Below the pieces are notes generated by a model. That model was not told the origin of the DNA. It saw only the letters and a list, made by a program, of their open reading frames with translations, and did no database searches. Shown here piece after piece: positions 62,623 to 64,000 of a DNA stretch of 64,000 bases. This DNA is from Rhodobacteraceae bacterium Alg231-04 (GTDB lineage Bacteria > Pseudomonadota > Alphaproteobacteria > Rhodobacterales > Rhodobacteraceae), in the NCBI GenBank assembly GCA_900143635.1, contig FREY01000001.1, positions 28,424 through 92,423 on the forward strand, read 5' to 3'. The translations under genes were made by a program, and so were the position numbers. How positions within the stretch are numbered: position 1 is the first letter of the stretch; each line of letters begins with the position of its first letter.

Positions 62623-63021
62623 ATGATTGCGATTGGAGAAGCCTCCCGGCAAAGCGGAGTCGGAATTGAAACCATCCGGTACTATGAACGCGAAGGAATT
62701 GTGCCGAAACCAGAGCGCGCGGCCAACAATCGCCGCCTATACTCGTTGCATGATGTTGGTAGGCTGCGCTTCCTTAGAAAGTGCCGTGATTTGGGCTTCC
62801 CGCTCGCAGATACAAAAACGCTTCTTGACCTGTCTGAAGGGGGCAGCGATGATTGCCAGCCCGTGAAGGAATTGGCTGAGATTCATATCACTAACGTGCG
62901 TGATAAGATTGGAGAGCTTAGACGTTTGGAAGCCGCTCTGAGTGAACTCACCGCAAACTGTGACAGCGGAAATGTTTCTTGCCCAATGCTGTCCAAGTTG
63001 CGAACCGCACACGGTCAATAA
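62623..63021 (+). CDS. merR: MerR family regulator, probable Hg(II) sensor
   Basis: 132 residues. Winged HTH IGEASRQSGVGIETIRYYER, then a dimerisation helix. Cys78, Cys113 and Cys120 correspond to Cys82, Cys117 and Cys126 of Tn501 MerR; the first spacing is 35 in both, the second is 7 rather than 9 residues (ANCDSGNVSC against ACHARRGNVSC). GNVSCPML is well conserved. This supports Hg(II), although the shorter loop could shift selectivity. Divergent from merT with the operator between. Confidence 0.85.
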   Translation: MIAIGEASRQSGVGIETIRYYEREGIVPKPERAANNRRLYSLHDVGRLRFLRKCRDLGFPLADTKTLLDLSEGGSDDCQPVKELAEIHITNVRDKIGELRRLEAALSELTANCDSGNVSCPMLSKLRTAHGQ

Positions 63022-63122
63022 GGGCTCGAAGCCGACATTCGCCTCCCTGTCCAGAAAAGGCCCGTCCAAGGGCAGCTACGCGGACCTAGCGGACATTCGA
63101 TCCCTCAAGTCGAATGTCCGCT
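63022..63122 (+). repeat. Dispersed repeat, copy B, with long hairpin
   Basis: Begins GGGCTCGAAGCCGACATTCG directly after the merR stop and ends in a perfect 13-bp stem, AGCGGACATTCGA (63088-63100) and TCGAATGTCCGCT (63110-63122), loop TCCCTCAAG. It lies between convergent merR and arsR-type genes, overlaps the 3' end of the latter, and may act as a terminator. Related to copy A at 61555-61633. Confidence 0.65.
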
Positions 63123-63452
63123 CCCGGCCAAAGAGCCCACATCTCCAAGCAAGCGACGAACCCGATCTGTTTGCAGTTTATAGAACACCCAATTCTTAAT
63201 CTTCTTGCTCTCAACCAAGCCCTGCTCCTGAAGGACTTTCATGTGGCTCGTCACTGTCGGCTGCTTGAGGCCGATCTTCTCGGTGATGAAACCAACGCAG
63301 ACGCCATCATCGACCAAGTCTCCATCCACTTGTGGTCGGAAATGGTGTTCAGGCTCTGCCAACCAGTGAACGATGCGTAAGCGGTTCTCGTTTGCAAGCG
63401 CGCTGAGGCTCTGCGCTATTGACTCGAAATCACGATCTAAATAGTCATTCAT
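63105..63452 (-). CDS. ArsR family transcriptional regulator
   Basis: 115 residues. The HTH reads ALANENRLRIVHWLAEPEHH, then ITEKIGLKQPTVTSHMKVLQ and EQGLVESKKIKNWVFYKLQT (winged part). There is no CxC metal motif in the recognition helix, only an isolated Cys in DDGVCVGFI, so a non-metal ligand is likely. The last residues (AGSGHST) are encoded in the dispersed repeat hairpin. Divergent from the PhzF-like gene by 31 bp and presumably its regulator. Confidence 0.85.
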   Translation of the reverse strand: MNDYLDRDFESIAQSLSALANENRLRIVHWLAEPEHHFRPQVDGDLVDDGVCVGFITEKIGLKQPTVTSHMKVLQEQGLVESKKIKNWVFYKLQTDRVRRLLGDVGSLAGSGHST

Positions 63453-63483
63453 CTATATTGACTCCCCACAATGCAGGTCTCTT

Positions 63484-64000
63484 ATGCCATCAGTCTGTCA
63501 GGTCTTCAATTTCATCCATTGCGACGTTTTCGCGACCAAACCCTATTCCGGCAACAGCCTCGCAGTGTTTACTGAAAGCGAAGGCTTAAGCGGTGAGCAG
63601 ATGTTGACCATCACCCAAGAACTTCGTCACTTTGAATCGATATTTCTGAGCAAGACAGAGACAGATGGTCAGGTTTCCGCTCGGGTCTTTGATCTATTCG
63701 AGGAACTGCCATTCGCCGGGCACCCGATAATCGGTGCGGCCTGCGCGCTGCACCACGCTTCAGGCAAGCAAGGCAAGCAAGATCGGGTGATTAAGCTGCA
63801 GGGCGGGAGAGGCGTCGAGATCGCCACCGAACACCGCGATGGCCGCTATTTCGGAACACTTGATCAGGGGCGCCCTGAGATGCTGGGTGTCGTTGATGCA
63901 AAACCCGAGTTCTCTAGTGCTTTCAATCTGAGCACTTTGTCCGTTCTGCCACTGGAAGTCATTTCAACTGGCCTGAAGTATCTCGTTATTCCGGTCGACG
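63484..64000 (+). CDS. PhzF family isomerase-like protein (3' end outside window)
   Basis: 172 residues are visible in an open frame to the window end (full length about 270-300). HCDVFATKPYSGNSLAVFTE is the PhzF opening motif, LRHFESIFL contains the catalytic Glu position (about 48), and LFEELPFAGHPIIGAACALH is the family signature. Such diaminopimelate-epimerase-fold proteins include phenazine isomerase and many uncharacterised enzymes. No phenazine genes are seen. A 9-bp repeat (GGCAAGCAA) lies near 63763. Confidence 0.85.
   Translation, partial: MPSVCQVFNFIHCDVFATKPYSGNSLAVFTESEGLSGEQMLTITQELRHFESIFLSKTETDGQVSARVFDLFEELPFAGHPIIGAACALHHASGKQGKQDRVIKLQGGRGVEIATEHRDGRYFGTLDQGRPEMLGVVDAKPEFSSAFNLSTLSVLPLEVISTGLKYLVIPVD

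Overview
This 64 kb window has the look of an alphaproteobacterial chromosome or large replicon from the Rhodobacteraceae, probably the Roseobacter group. The base composition is moderately G+C-rich. The gene content fits that group: a TRAP transporter, a monomeric isocitrate dehydrogenase, a BMP-type purine ABC transporter next to xanthine dehydrogenase, a GcvT-fused sarcosine/dimethylglycine dehydrogenase-like enzyme, an ExaC-type aldehyde dehydrogenase and a YjbH remnant. The assignment rests on gene content and protein style only; there is no rRNA in the window.

Layout. (1) 1-6905: a catabolic unit with a YciI-like protein, FAH-family hydrolase, nitroreductase, OsmC-like protein, three-gene TRAP transporter and an intradiol (hydroxyquinol/catechol 1,2-) dioxygenase. 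A convergent GntR/FCD regulator follows; its likely operator occurs both at its own promoter and at the operon promoter. (2) 7.6-16.4 kb: an LDH2-type dehydrogenase, aldehyde dehydrogenase with an AcoR-like regulator lacking the AAA+ domain, glucokinase, a LysR remnant, a membrane class III cyclase and a Bcr/CflA-type exporter. (3) 16.8-19.7 kb: an outer-membrane barrel protein, then a coupled parvulin and HupE/UreJ pair. (4) 19.7-25.8 kb: an SH3 protein, an unusual 2-hydroxyacid dehydrogenase, gamma-glutamyltransferase, a GlcD/D-LDH-type flavoprotein and two tandem small proteins sharing a Cys-containing tail. (5) 26-38.4 kb: a large GcvT-family flavoprotein, EF-hand protein, PafA-like phosphatase, HD-domain protein facing a LysR gene with an in-frame stop, a DAO/methyltransferase/AhpD cluster, a small membrane protein plus HlyD pair, and a LysR/atypical SDR/small membrane protein unit.

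(6) 38.5-47.8 kb is one long leftward purine operon, read xdhA-xdhB-xdhC-ATPase-permease-permease-BMP binding protein. It couples nucleoside/purine import to xanthine oxidation. (7) 48.1-55.3 kb holds dnaE, a glycosyltransferase and the monomeric NADP-isocitrate dehydrogenase. (8) At 56.6 kb an IS3-family element cuts off a YjbH-type outer-membrane protein gene. The rest of that gene is not on the far side and no target duplication is seen, so the IS marks a rearrangement border. (9) Beyond the IS, 57.8-64 kb looks like accessory DNA: a tandem (double-domain) family III CoA-transferase-like protein with a divergent LysR, a dispersed repeat family, a minimal mercury module (merR, merT, Cys-rich GDCCV protein, no merP or merA), and an ArsR regulator divergent from a PhzF-like gene running off the end.

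The most noteworthy observations are the tandem CVRRAT-tail small proteins, the IS-bounded YjbH truncation, the double CoA-transferase whose catalytic Asp position looks like Ala in both halves, the nonsense-interrupted LysR, the parvulin-HupE-barrel module, and the shared GntR operator. No CRISPR array, tRNA or rRNA was seen.
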